Source: Burkholderiales bacterium
GTDB taxonomy: Bacteria > Pseudomonadota > Gammaproteobacteria > Burkholderiales > Burkholderiaceae
Direction of reading: 5' to 3'
Length of the DNA stretch: 8,608 nt
NCBI GenBank assembly: GCA_903643055.1
Contig: CAHJWV010000134.1
Location: 1 to 8,608, forward strand
A program made the translations under genes and the position numbers. Under the pieces are notes generated by a model. It worked only from the letters and a program-made list of their open reading frames with translations, made no database searches and was not told where the DNA came from. Position 1 is the first letter of the stretch. The number at the start of each line of letters is the position of its first letter. Of the stretch, positions 1 through 5,978 are shown piece after piece.

Positions 1-119
1 AAAAATCCCATCTGGGACTGGACAGCGGTCGCTTTGCGTTGCAGCTGGACTCTGGCTACCGCATGTCGCTGAAGGTGCGCAGAAACGGCCTGAGTGTGAT
101 GGTGCGTGGCGATTTCTGA
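1..119 (+). CDS. C-terminal fragment of an unrecognised protein
   Basis: The reading frame is open from the left edge (first full codon at 3) to a TGA at 117-119, giving 38 residues that end in VMVRGDF. Codon choice (CTG, GTG, GAC, CGC, GGC) matches the other genes of the window, which is the main reason to call it coding. The visible tail alternates hydrophobic and polar residues with two Leu-Asp-Ser-Gly repeats (GLDSGRF and QLDSGYR), suggesting beta strands. No motif is diagnostic and I do not recognise the family. The start and most of the gene lie outside the window. A candidate intrinsic terminator on the same strand lies about 130 bases downstream. Confidence 0.55.
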   Translation, partial: KSHLGLDSGRFALQLDSGYRMSLKVRRNGLSVMVRGDF

Positions 120-150
120 CGCCGTTGGCAACCCGGTCTTCGCTCAAAAA

Positions 151-173
151 GGTTTTCGCCCGAAGAAAAAACG
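151..173 (-). terminator. weak candidate terminator for the small minus-strand gene
   Basis: Read leftward, a T-rich stretch TTTTC is followed by a 7-base loop and GAAAA, then CC and five T residues (150-146). It lies about 80 bases past the stop of the gene at 256-591. The stem is AT-rich and weak. An alternative hairpin, GAGGAC/GTCCTC with a 3-base loop near 210-226, is stronger but has no T tract. Either could mark the transcript end. Confidence 0.2.
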
Positions 174-248
174 TCAGGGTTTGATCGGAGAGACCAGAGA
201 GCGGAGGACACCGTCCTCGCCAGAATGCCCTCCAAACATCAATGACGA

Positions 249-272
249 CGGCGAATCAGCCGCCGCTTTTTT
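249..272 (+). terminator. candidate intrinsic terminator, plus strand
   Basis: A 5-bp GC-only stem, CGGCG (249-253) pairing with CGCCG (261-265), has a 7-base loop. It is followed by C and six T residues (267-272). This is the form of a factor-independent terminator reading rightward, and it would serve the gene ending at 119. It overlaps the 3' end of the minus-strand gene at 256-591, whose stop codon (256-258) falls in the loop. The stem is short, so strength is uncertain. Confidence 0.5.
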
Positions 273-591
273 GCCGCTGATACGCCTGATCGGAAGGCGT
301 GCCGCGGTCGGTGTCCACCACACCGCGCACCACATCATCATGTGCCTTGCGGATCACCGGTCGAACACCCGGCTCGTTGTGACTGTCAGAAGACTCATCG
401 TGCTCATGCGGCATGCGAGGCGAGGATTCACCGCTGTCTTCACTCGATTGCGTGCGGCCCGATTTCGCCTCGGAATGGCTGGGCTGCCGAGATGCGACCT
501 GCGGAGCACGGTCTTGGTTGCCTGTCGCGTGCTCGCTGGAGGAGCGAGTTTCATGCTGTTGATGTTCTCGGTCGCGGGGATGGGTCTTCAT
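256..591 (-). CDS. small hydrophilic, probably disordered protein
   Basis: The product is 111 residues, begins MKTHPRDREH, and is very rich in Ser, Glu, Asp, Arg, Gln and His (nine His). It has almost no hydrophobic residues before residue 76. No signal peptide, membrane segment or Cys is visible. The N-terminal two thirds look intrinsically disordered. The block MPHEHDESSDS (60-70), then VRPVIRKAHDDVVRG (76-90) and VVDTDRG (91-97), looks like a conserved core. From memory, similar short acidic proteins with a DESSDS-like block and a VDTD segment occur as hypothetical proteins in Burkholderiales; I cannot confirm this here and know no function. The ATG at 589-591 is supported by GGAG six bases upstream. 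It lies downstream of the BLUF gene on the same strand with a 193-base gap, so it probably has its own promoter. The antisense frames over this region look like shadows. Confidence 0.72.
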   Translation of the reverse strand: MKTHPRDREHQQHETRSSSEHATGNQDRAPQVASRQPSHSEAKSGRTQSSEDSGESSPRMPHEHDESSDSHNEPGVRPVIRKAHDDVVRGVVDTDRGTPSDQAYQRQKSGG

Positions 592-597
592 TGCTGT

Positions 598-601
598 CTC
601 C
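598..601 (-). promoter_or_regulatory. ribosome binding site of the small hydrophilic protein gene
   Basis: On the minus strand GGAG is followed by six bases and the ATG at 589-591. This good Shine-Dalgarno match is the main evidence that this low-complexity frame is translated. A short inverted repeat, GGTGA (604-608) with TCACC (617-621), sits just upstream and could fold in the leader. Confidence 0.6.
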
Positions 602-612
602 AGGGTGAAAGT

Positions 613-646
613 CTCATCACCTTAAAGACATGCGGCGCTCATCACC
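613..646. repeat. 9-bp direct repeat upstream of the small hydrophilic protein gene
   Basis: CTCATCACC occurs at 613-621 and again, exactly, at 638-646, a 25-base period. Read on the gene's strand the unit is GGTGATGAG. The copies lie about 22 to 55 bases before the start codon, where a promoter or operator would be expected. No clear -35/-10 pair was found around them. Confidence 0.4.
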
Positions 647-746
647 ACAAGCTAGCGGGCCGTCGCAAAGTCAGCGCCGGACAGGCCTGTACGTCGGATG
701 ATTCTGACTTGGCACGGCGCGCCACGAGAGAGCCGTTTTTTCAACT

Positions 747-776
747 GGCCGCAACGTGCCGCAAAGTGCAGCGGCC
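747..776 (-). terminator. hairpin just downstream of the BLUF-like gene
   Basis: GGCCGC (747-752) is perfectly complementary to GCGGCC (771-776), and TGC (757-759) can pair with GCA (768-770) inside it. The structure starts 9 bases past the BLUF gene's stop (785-787), where a transcript end is expected. No T tract follows on the minus strand, so it is not a classical intrinsic terminator. It may instead stabilise a 3' end or assist Rho-dependent termination. Confidence 0.35.
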
Positions 777-784
777 CTTCTCGA

Positions 785-1195
785 TCACCCCGCCATGTCA
801 CAGCGCTGAAGCAGCTCGATGAAGGTATCCAATGCAGCCTGCCCCTCCAGGCCGTTGTCGCCCTGAAAGACCCGCAGCGCTTCCTCGTCGCAATAACCGC
901 TCTTCCAAACAGTTAGCAGCCGAGGCCCGGCCGCAGCACCTTCGTAAAGAACTGCTTGCGGATGATGGCGCGGGTCGGCACGGATCGTGGCCACCAGCGG
1001 CTGGATCACTTCCGGGCGCCCTTCCAGTAGATGGCAGAACTGCTCGCCATCAAACACCAGCGCACCGCTGACGTGAAGCCGGGCATTGTTCAAACGAGAG
1101 ACGTTGATGATTTGTCGGAAGACGCCGTAGCCCGTTGTGAATGAGGGCCGGCTCAGCTGCAGAACGCGGTAGATCGAGGTATCGCTGGGCAACAT
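785..1195 (-). CDS. degenerate BLUF-domain protein, probably not photoactive
   Basis: The product is 136 residues, and a single BLUF (blue light using FAD) fold fills residues 8-101. Recognisable blocks are YRVLQLSR (9-16), NNARLHVSGAL (36-46), FCHLLEG (53-59), ADPRHHP (73-79) and VWKSG (96-100). BLUF proteins sense blue light through a Tyr and a Gln around the flavin. Using AppA spacing (Tyr21, Asn45, Gln63), the equivalents here are Gln13, Asn37 and His55. The Asn is kept; the Tyr and Gln are lost. Trp97 is kept, but the usual Met two residues later is Ser. The C-terminal 35 residues look helical and there is no output domain, as in short BLUF proteins that act by protein contact. I chose the ATG at 1193-1195 because it starts a few residues before the fold. 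A GTG at 1247-1249 would add 18 residues. Neither has a good RBS. The gene is divergent from the Crp/Fnr regulator. Confidence 0.82.
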   Translation of the reverse strand: MLPSDTSIYRVLQLSRPSFTTGYGVFRQIINVSRLNNARLHVSGALVFDGEQFCHLLEGRPEVIQPLVATIRADPRHHPQAVLYEGAAAGPRLLTVWKSGYCDEEALRVFQGDNGLEGQAALDTFIELLQRCDMAG

Positions 1196-1222
1196 GATTT
1201 TTATTTTGAGAATGACAAGCGT

Positions 1223-1243
1223 CGCGAATCTAAGAGCTTCGCG
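1223..1243. promoter_or_regulatory. dyad in the BLUF/Crp-Fnr divergent intergenic region
   Basis: CGCGAA (1223-1228) and TTCGCG (1238-1243) form a perfect 6-bp inverted repeat with a 9-base spacer, between the two divergent genes. Such a dyad could be an operator for a dimeric regulator, possibly the neighbouring Crp/Fnr protein. It does not resemble the CRP or FNR consensus, and a match this short could arise by chance. A minus-strand TTGACA (1261-1256) lies nearby, but no convincing -10 follows at normal spacing. Confidence 0.25.
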
Positions 1244-1308
1244 CCGCACTCACCATGTCAAAAGACACTGCAAGCTTGGTACATACTCGCCTCACAAATT
1301 CATAAGAC

Positions 1309-1313
1309 AGGAG
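1309..1313 (+). promoter_or_regulatory. ribosome binding site that sets the Crp/Fnr start
   Basis: AGGAG at 1309-1313 is followed by 8 bases and the ATG at 1322, a good Shine-Dalgarno arrangement. It overlaps the GTG at 1313 that opens the longest frame, which argues against that GTG as the start. Confidence 0.65.
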
Positions 1314-1321
1314 TGAGGTTG

Positions 1322-2059
1322 ATGGCTGTCGTGCCATGTAAAGAGTGCTCGCTGCGCACGCTTGAATTGTTCGTTCCGCATTCGCCGGATGAGCTGTCAT
1401 TGATCGAAAACCTGAAGCGCGGTCAGGCCAGCGTGCGCGCCGGCGAAGCGATCATTCATGAGGGCCAGACCGATGCGCCGCTCTACACGCTTTTTTCCGG
1501 CTGGGCCTTTCGCTTCAAGACCTTGAGCGATGGCCGGCGGCAGATCCTCAATTTTTTGCTGCCCGGTGACTTCATCGGTGTCCAGCAACGCATGAGTGAG
1601 GCATTGGCCCATGGCGTTCAGGCCCTGACCGACGTCAGCCTGTGCACCTTCAGGCGAGATGCGCTGTGGGAACTGCACCGCACCGCACCCAGCATGGGCT
1701 TCAACATCACTTGGCTGACGGCGCAGGAAGAATCCTTGGTCGATGACACGCTGCTGTCGGTCGGGCGGCGCAGTGCGGAGGAGCGCATCGCCAGCTTGCT
1801 GATCGTGCTGTTCAAGCGCGCTGCCACGCTGATGCCCGATCGCGGCGCGGGTGGCATTCCCTTCCCGCTGACACAGCAGCACATCGCCGATGCCCTGGGG
1901 CTGTCACTGGTTCACACCAACAAGACACTGCGCAAGCTGCAACGGCGCGGGCTGCACCACATCGACAACGGCAATCTGTTTCTCGACGATGCACGCGCGC
2001 TCGCACGCCTGGCCGATCTCTATGGCGACGGCAAACCGCCGATGCGGCCGCTGGTCTGA
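1322..2059 (+). CDS. Crp/Fnr-family transcriptional regulator
   Basis: The product is 245 residues with the two-domain Crp/Fnr plan. An N-terminal cyclic-nucleotide-binding-like beta barrel (about 23-115) carries VRAGEAIIHEGQ (38-49), the SGWAFR turn (59-64) and LPGDFIG (80-86). A long dimerisation helix follows (about 125-160, ending in the family-typical RRSAEERIASLL), then a winged helix (about 180-235). The helix-turn-helix is TQQHIADALGLSLVHTNKTL (184-203), with VHTNK in the recognition helix rather than the E-x-x-S-R of FNR. Cys6 and Cys9 form a CxxC near the N-terminus, and Cys108 aligns with FNR Cys122. The second-last FNR cysteine (Cys29) has no counterpart, so a standard 4Fe-4S cluster is doubtful. 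The CRP cAMP phosphate-binding cassette is not recognisable after PGDFIG. The effector is therefore unknown. It is divergent from the BLUF-like gene, 126 bases away, and convergent with the binding-protein gene, 34 bases away. Confidence 0.9.
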   Translation: MAVVPCKECSLRTLELFVPHSPDELSLIENLKRGQASVRAGEAIIHEGQTDAPLYTLFSGWAFRFKTLSDGRRQILNFLLPGDFIGVQQRMSEALAHGVQALTDVSLCTFRRDALWELHRTAPSMGFNITWLTAQEESLVDDTLLSVGRRSAEERIASLLIVLFKRAATLMPDRGAGGIPFPLTQQHIADALGLSLVHTNKTLRKLQRRGLHHIDNGNLFLDDARALARLADLYGDGKPPMRPLV

Positions 2060-2093
2060 GGGCAAGCCTGGGCCATGACGCGAGCGGCAAGCT

Positions 2094-3197
2094 TCAGCGC
2101 CGGAATTTACCTTCTGGCCCGATGATCGACAGATCGGCGTAATCGAGGCCGGTGTGGTCGGTGGACGTATAGGTAATTTCCAGGCCGCCCAGGTCATAAC
2201 GGTTGAAGGTTTCGAGGGCTTTGCGCAGCTTGTCGGGCGTCGGCTGCGGGCCGGCGCGGCGCAATCCTTCGACCAAGACCTTCGCGCCCACAAAGCCTTC
2301 GATCATGCTGGGTGTCAATTCCAGGTTGGCCTGCTTGGCCAGATCGATCGCTTCCTTGATGACCAGTGCTGCAATCGAACGTTCGTAAGGGAAGACCTGG
2401 CTCACGACGACACCGCGTGCGAGCTCACCGAGTTCCTTGGCGAAGCCTGACGAAGCATTGTTGGACAAGGTCACCAATTGCGCGTTGGACCCCATCGAAC
2501 GACAGGCCTTCATCCCGTTGACCACTGCGGTGCCGGAGCCGATGAATATCACCGCCTGGGGATCGGCCGCGATGATCTTCGGCATGATCGCCGTGAAATC
2601 CGGCTTGCTGCGGTCGTACTTTTCAAACGCTACCGGCTGCTTGTCGACACTCTTCAAGCCCTTCATCGCACCGATGGCTGCGTCTTCGCCGAAGGAATCG
2701 TTGACCTGGACGATCGCGATGCGATCGATGCCAATCAGGCTGAGGTGGGACACCAGCCGTTGTGCTTCACGCTGATAGGTCGCGCGGACATTGAACAGCC
2801 ATGGGTGCACCGGACTGTGCATGATCATTGCGCCGGTCGACGGGGCAATCAGTGGCACGCGCGCTTTACTCAACAGCGGCAAGATGGCTTGCGTATGCGG
2901 CGTGCCCCGGTTCAGAAACAACGCGATCGCGCCTTCATCAATCAACTGCCGGGCTGCCACGACCGTCAAGGCCGGGTCGAACTTGTCGTCTTTCGAGATG
3001 AGCTGGATGCTCTGGCCGTGAATGCCACCGCGTGCATTGATTGCATCGAAGTACAGTTTTGCACCATTGGTCGCCTCCTTGACGCTGCCAGCCACCGCTC
3101 CGGTGATGCCCACCGGTTGGCCGATCTTGATTTGAGCCATGGCTGGGGCCATCAAGCTCAGGATGCTTATCAAGCACATCATCAATTTCTTCTTCAT
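2094..3197 (-). CDS. LivK-type ABC transporter substrate-binding protein
   Basis: The product is 367 residues, the usual size for a type I periplasmic binding protein of the Peripla_BP_6 (branched-chain amino acid/amide/urea) family. Residues 1-21 are a signal peptide: MKKK, a hydrophobic core, then APAMA before a predicted cut ahead of QIKIG. There is no lipobox Cys at the cut, so it should be a soluble periplasmic protein. Family blocks are IKIGQPVGITGAVAG (23-37), a GAKLYFDAINARGGIHG segment (45-61), the LIAPSTGA hinge (116-123) and NDSFGEDAA (166-174). The C-terminal ITYTSTDHTGLDYADL block is at 341-356. The ligand cannot be read from sequence. The ATG at 3195-3197 is chosen because GGAG lies six bases upstream and the signal peptide starts there; the frame stays open a further 30 codons without an RBS. 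No permease or ATPase gene is adjacent, so it must share a transporter encoded elsewhere or act as a sensor. Confidence 0.93.
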   Translation of the reverse strand: MKKKLMMCLISILSLMAPAMAQIKIGQPVGITGAVAGSVKEATNGAKLYFDAINARGGIHGQSIQLISKDDKFDPALTVVAARQLIDEGAIALFLNRGTPHTQAILPLLSKARVPLIAPSTGAMIMHSPVHPWLFNVRATYQREAQRLVSHLSLIGIDRIAIVQVNDSFGEDAAIGAMKGLKSVDKQPVAFEKYDRSKPDFTAIMPKIIAADPQAVIFIGSGTAVVNGMKACRSMGSNAQLVTLSNNASSGFAKELGELARGVVVSQVFPYERSIAALVIKEAIDLAKQANLELTPSMIEGFVGAKVLVEGLRRAGPQPTPDKLRKALETFNRYDLGGLEITYTSTDHTGLDYADLSIIGPEGKFRR

Positions 3198-3203
3198 GGC
3201 GTT

Positions 3204-3207
3204 CTCC
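3204..3207 (-). promoter_or_regulatory. ribosome binding site of the substrate-binding protein
   Basis: GGAG on the minus strand is separated by six bases from the ATG at 3195-3197. It selects the start that gives a proper signal peptide over the longer frame beginning at 3287. Confidence 0.65.
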
Positions 3208-3430
3208 GTCGCAATCGCTTCGTGAGGAATAAATCCCGATGGCCGATTCTCGTTATTCACATATCGTTTCCAATCAAACCATTTCATCGAAAGCCAGGGT
3301 CAATGAGAAAAATGGCCGCATGAGCTAAGAGATTCCAGCGAGAACACAGGGCAGAGACCTCATATTTTCCCAAGGCTAAAGTTTGCAGTTCAAAGGCCGA
3401 TAAGTTGTTTGATCAGATACGAGCGATGGT
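3208..3430. other. intergenic leader region of the substrate-binding protein
   Basis: This gap between the kinase gene's 3' end and the binding-protein gene is AT-richer than its surroundings and must hold the promoter of the latter. On the minus strand TTGACC (about 3302-3297) and TTGATT (about 3278-3273) resemble -35 boxes. Neither has a good -10 at 16-18 bases, so I do not assign a promoter. No small gene or RNA structure is convincing here. Confidence 0.35.
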
Positions 3431-3470
3431 GATCTCGCCTGCGGCTGCCATTTGCGGCCGCGGCGAAATC
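3431..3470 (-). terminator. strong hairpin at the 3' end of the kinase gene
   Basis: An inverted repeat starts 8 bases past the kinase stop (3479-3481). GAT pairs with ATC at the base, TCGCC (3435-3439) with GGCGA (3462-3466), and GCGGC (3441-3445) with GCCGC (3457-3461). That gives 13 pairs with one mismatch, one bulged T and an 11-base loop. No T tract follows leftward, so it may be a 3'-end stabiliser or a Rho-assisted terminator rather than a classical intrinsic one. Confidence 0.45.
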
Positions 3471-3478
3471 CTCGGCGT

Positions 3479-5917
3479 TCATGTCGATTGTCGAAAAGCC
3501 ATAACGGCCTGATTACGCAGCGTTCTCAGCAGCGACAACTCTTTCTCACCCAGCGCGATGCCACCTGGCTGAGCTTTGTCGGCATAGATCAGTGCAAAGG
3601 GCGCGCCTTTCATCAGCAAAGGCAATAACAAGAACGCCGGCGCGTTGACGCCTTGCCGGTACCACGCCGGCAGCTTGGCAGCGATGTGGCTGACGGTGGC
3701 ATCGGCAATCAACGTGTCGGCGCCCTTCATGCACACAGCACCGAACAGATCGATCGGCGCGCCGGGCGTCGGCTTGAGCGGCACCTTGAACTTGCTGCTG
3801 ACGGCCTCCACACCCTCGCCCAGGCCAAAGCGGCCGGTGAGCATTTCGGTCTTCGGGTCGCGCAGGCAAAACACGATGCGGCGAAAGCCCAGCGCGCGCA
3901 GCATGGTCTCAAGGATCATGCGCAGCACTTCGTTGAGCTTGAAGTCTTCGACCATCGTGTTGGTGATGTCCTGAATGCCAGCGGCCAGCATATCGATCGC
4001 TGCCTGCGGGTCGAAGTTCGACGTCGGCAGATCTTCCGGCTCGCGGCCGACGGGCATCGTGGCCTGCAATTGATGCTCGGTCAGGCTGTCTTGCGATGAA
4101 TGCTTGCCTGTGCCGTTGCCCGGCGGCTCCATCAAGCGGCGCAGCGCGGAATGCGGCCCGATGTGCAAACTCATCGCCTGTGACAACTCGATCAGCCGCT
4201 GTTGGGCCACCAGCGCTGCCGCCTGCATCTCGCGCACATCGATGCCCAATGCGCGGGCATAGCGCTGGGCCACGCCTGCAATCGTCTGGCTGACCTGGCC
4301 GGGCTCGGCCGTCAGCATCGCATCGGTCACTTCGTTGGAAGCCAGCGCAATCCAACGCATGCGCTCGGCTGCGCTGTCGCAAGACCGTGGTGGCGGGTCG
4401 CCTGCCGGCTTGCGCATGCAGCGCTGCAGGCTTTCGGGCAAGCCCCAAGCCTTCGCGACACCCAGGCCCAACTCTTCGAAGCTCAGGCCGAGCACGGTGA
4501 TCGATGCGGCCTGCTCCTGCGCGGCCATCGCTCCGGGCGCCATGCCGATTTGTTTGGCCGCCGTTGCAGCCGATTGGCTGCGCACTTGCCGGGCCTCTTC
4601 CGGAAAATAAAACTCGGTCAGCAAGCGCCCGAGGTTCTGGAACATCGCGCCCAGAAACGCCTCTTCGCCTTCGCGTGAATTGCCGCAGAGCTCGCTGGCC
4701 AGTGAAGCGGCCATCAGCGAGCGCAGAAACTCCTCCTTCAGCTGCAGCGCATGGGCCTTGTCGTGCATGTGCTCCAGCAGCACCAGGCTCAAAGCCATAT
4801 TGCGGATGCCGGCAAAGCCGATCATCGCGACCGCGCGCGACACGGTGCTGATGCTGCCGCCCCTCTGGCTGTAGCGCGCGGTGTTCACCAGGCGCAGCAG
4901 CTTGTTGGTCAGCGCCACGTCTTTCAGGATCTCGGCCGACAGGCTGCCCAGGCTTTCGTTCTCCGAACTCGCCACCCGCTGGATGCGTGCCACCGAATCC
5001 GACAGCGCGGGGAAATCGCTCTTGTGGCGCATGCGCCGCAACAGGAAATCGAGTGTGGCGTTGCTGCTGCCCGCCGCATTTGCGCTGTCGGTGCTCGCGG
5101 CCGGCGCCAGCCATTGCCGCAAGGCATCACGGAAGGCCGAAGCCGACAGATGCCGTTGCAACGGGTCTCGCGCCAGCCCGCGCAGCACGATGGCCCGCAA
5201 GGGGTCGTCCACCTCAGCCGGCGTGCTGATCGGCAAAGCCTGGTCTTCGTGGGCAATGCGGTACATCGCGCGGTAAGGGTCGCGCTCGGCCACCACCTGC
5301 TGGCCACACAGTAATTCGGCGAGCACCAGCGCGGCCGAGAAGATGTCCATGCCGGGCGACGGCGGCAGGCCGTGCGTGGCCTCGGGCGACATGTAGCCCG
5401 GCGTGCCCACCACCTGCTGCTGCGTGGCGTCCTGCATGCGCGCAGCGATGCCGAAGTCCATCACCCGCGCGCGGCCAGCGCTGTCAACGAGGATGTTGGA
5501 CGGCTTCAAATCGCGGTGAATCACGCCGGCGCCATGCGCCACATCAAGCGCATCCAGTACCGTGACCATCAGCTCGACCGCTTCTCGCGGCGGCATCGCG
5601 CCGCGGGCACGCAGGTGCTCGCTGAGCGTTTGCCCCGCCACATATTCGAAGACGAGATAAGACTGCTGGTCATGCACATCGGCCTCGAACACCTGCACGA
5701 TGTGCGGATGATTCAGCCGGCTGACGCTGCGCGCCTCCTGCAGCCATTGATTGACCGCGCCCATGCTCGCGCCGACATGCATCAGCTTGACCGCCACCTC
5801 GCGCTCCAGCCGCGGGTCGAAGGCCAGCCAGACCGTCGCCTGCGCACCGCGGCCGATCTGGCGGCGCAACTCGAAGCGTCCCAGGTTATGCGGGCGGGCG
5901 GCCAGGGCGGTGGTCAT
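3479..5917 (-). CDS. Ser/Thr protein kinase with HDOD and GAF domains
   Basis: The product is 812 residues. Residues 14-270 are a Hanks-type Ser/Thr kinase with a complete catalytic set. It has the glycine loop IGRGAQATV (21-29), VAVK with Lys44, alpha-C Glu61, HRDLKPSN (134-141), DFG (154-156) and GTPGYMSPE (171-179). The kinase should phosphorylate Ser/Thr on unknown partners. Residues about 295-500 are an HDOD (HD-related output) domain, including ALTNKLLRLVNTARYS (335-350) and a QNLGRLL block (427-433). A linker (about 585-645) rich in Ser, Pro and Gln leads to a C-terminal GAF-like sensor domain (about 650-808). No membrane segment or signal peptide is seen, so the protein is probably cytoplasmic. 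The ATG at 5915-5917 lies 13 residues before the kinase fold; its RBS is weak. It is the second gene of a cluster, 61 bases after its pseudokinase paralogue, and ends in a strong hairpin. Substrates and GAF ligand are unknown. Confidence 0.92.
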   Translation of the reverse strand: MTTALAARPHNLGRFELRRQIGRGAQATVWLAFDPRLEREVAVKLMHVGASMGAVNQWLQEARSVSRLNHPHIVQVFEADVHDQQSYLVFEYVAGQTLSEHLRARGAMPPREAVELMVTVLDALDVAHGAGVIHRDLKPSNILVDSAGRARVMDFGIAARMQDATQQQVVGTPGYMSPEATHGLPPSPGMDIFSAALVLAELLCGQQVVAERDPYRAMYRIAHEDQALPISTPAEVDDPLRAIVLRGLARDPLQRHLSASAFRDALRQWLAPAASTDSANAAGSSNATLDFLLRRMRHKSDFPALSDSVARIQRVASSENESLGSLSAEILKDVALTNKLLRLVNTARYSQRGGSISTVSRAVAMIGFAGIRNMALSLVLLEHMHDKAHALQLKEEFLRSLMAASLASELCGNSREGEEAFLGAMFQNLGRLLTEFYFPEEARQVRSQSAATAAKQIGMAPGAMAAQEQAASITVLGLSFEELGLGVAKAWGLPESLQRCMRKPAGDPPPRSCDSAAERMRWIALASNEVTDAMLTAEPGQVSQTIAGVAQRYARALGIDVREMQAAALVAQQRLIELSQAMSLHIGPHSALRRLMEPPGNGTGKHSSQDSLTEHQLQATMPVGREPEDLPTSNFDPQAAIDMLAAGIQDITNTMVEDFKLNEVLRMILETMLRALGFRRIVFCLRDPKTEMLTGRFGLGEGVEAVSSKFKVPLKPTPGAPIDLFGAVCMKGADTLIADATVSHIAAKLPAWYRQGVNAPAFLLLPLLMKGAPFALIYADKAQPGGIALGEKELSLLRTLRNQAVMAFRQST

Positions 5918-5926
5918 CGCAGCAAT

Positions 5927-5944
5927 CGTTCAGGACGTTCGGGA
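5927..5944. repeat. short tandem repeat in the gap before the kinase gene
   Basis: CGTTCAGGA and CGTTCGGGA (one mismatch) stand directly head to tail in the 61-base gap between the two kinase-family genes, 10 bases before the kinase start. The role is unknown. It may be chance, or it may affect translation of the second gene, which lacks a clear Shine-Dalgarno sequence. Confidence 0.3.
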
Positions 5945-5978
5945 CGAGGCGTCAAGGGGGAAGATCCAACACGCCAAT

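Noticed and set aside
709..722. TTGGCACG as a sigma-54 -24 element
   Set aside because: No TTGC -12 element follows at the required spacing, and no plus-strand gene lies downstream within reach.
106..822. 238-codon open frame on the plus strand
   Set aside because: It runs antisense over the small hydrophilic gene and its leader, crosses a candidate terminator, has no RBS, and reads as an Arg/His-rich shadow with no family signal.
1206..1218. TTG-N7-CAA near the BLUF start as a possible FNR/CRP box
   Set aside because: Only the outer three bases are symmetric. It fits neither the TTGAT-N4-ATCAA nor the TGTGA-N6-TCACA consensus.
3198..3287. 30-codon N-terminal extension of the substrate-binding protein
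   Set aside because: It would place a charged segment before a typical signal peptide and has no RBS. The internal ATG has GGAG at the right distance.
2478..3323. 281-codon open frame on the plus strand
   Set aside because: It is antisense to the substrate-binding protein, whose frame has a signal peptide, family motifs and an RBS.
3909..5114. 401-codon open frame on the minus strand inside the kinase gene
   Set aside because: It is in another frame of the same strand as a gene with clear HDOD homology. Its composition (Gly, Arg, Ala, Gln) is that of a frameshifted GC-rich shadow.
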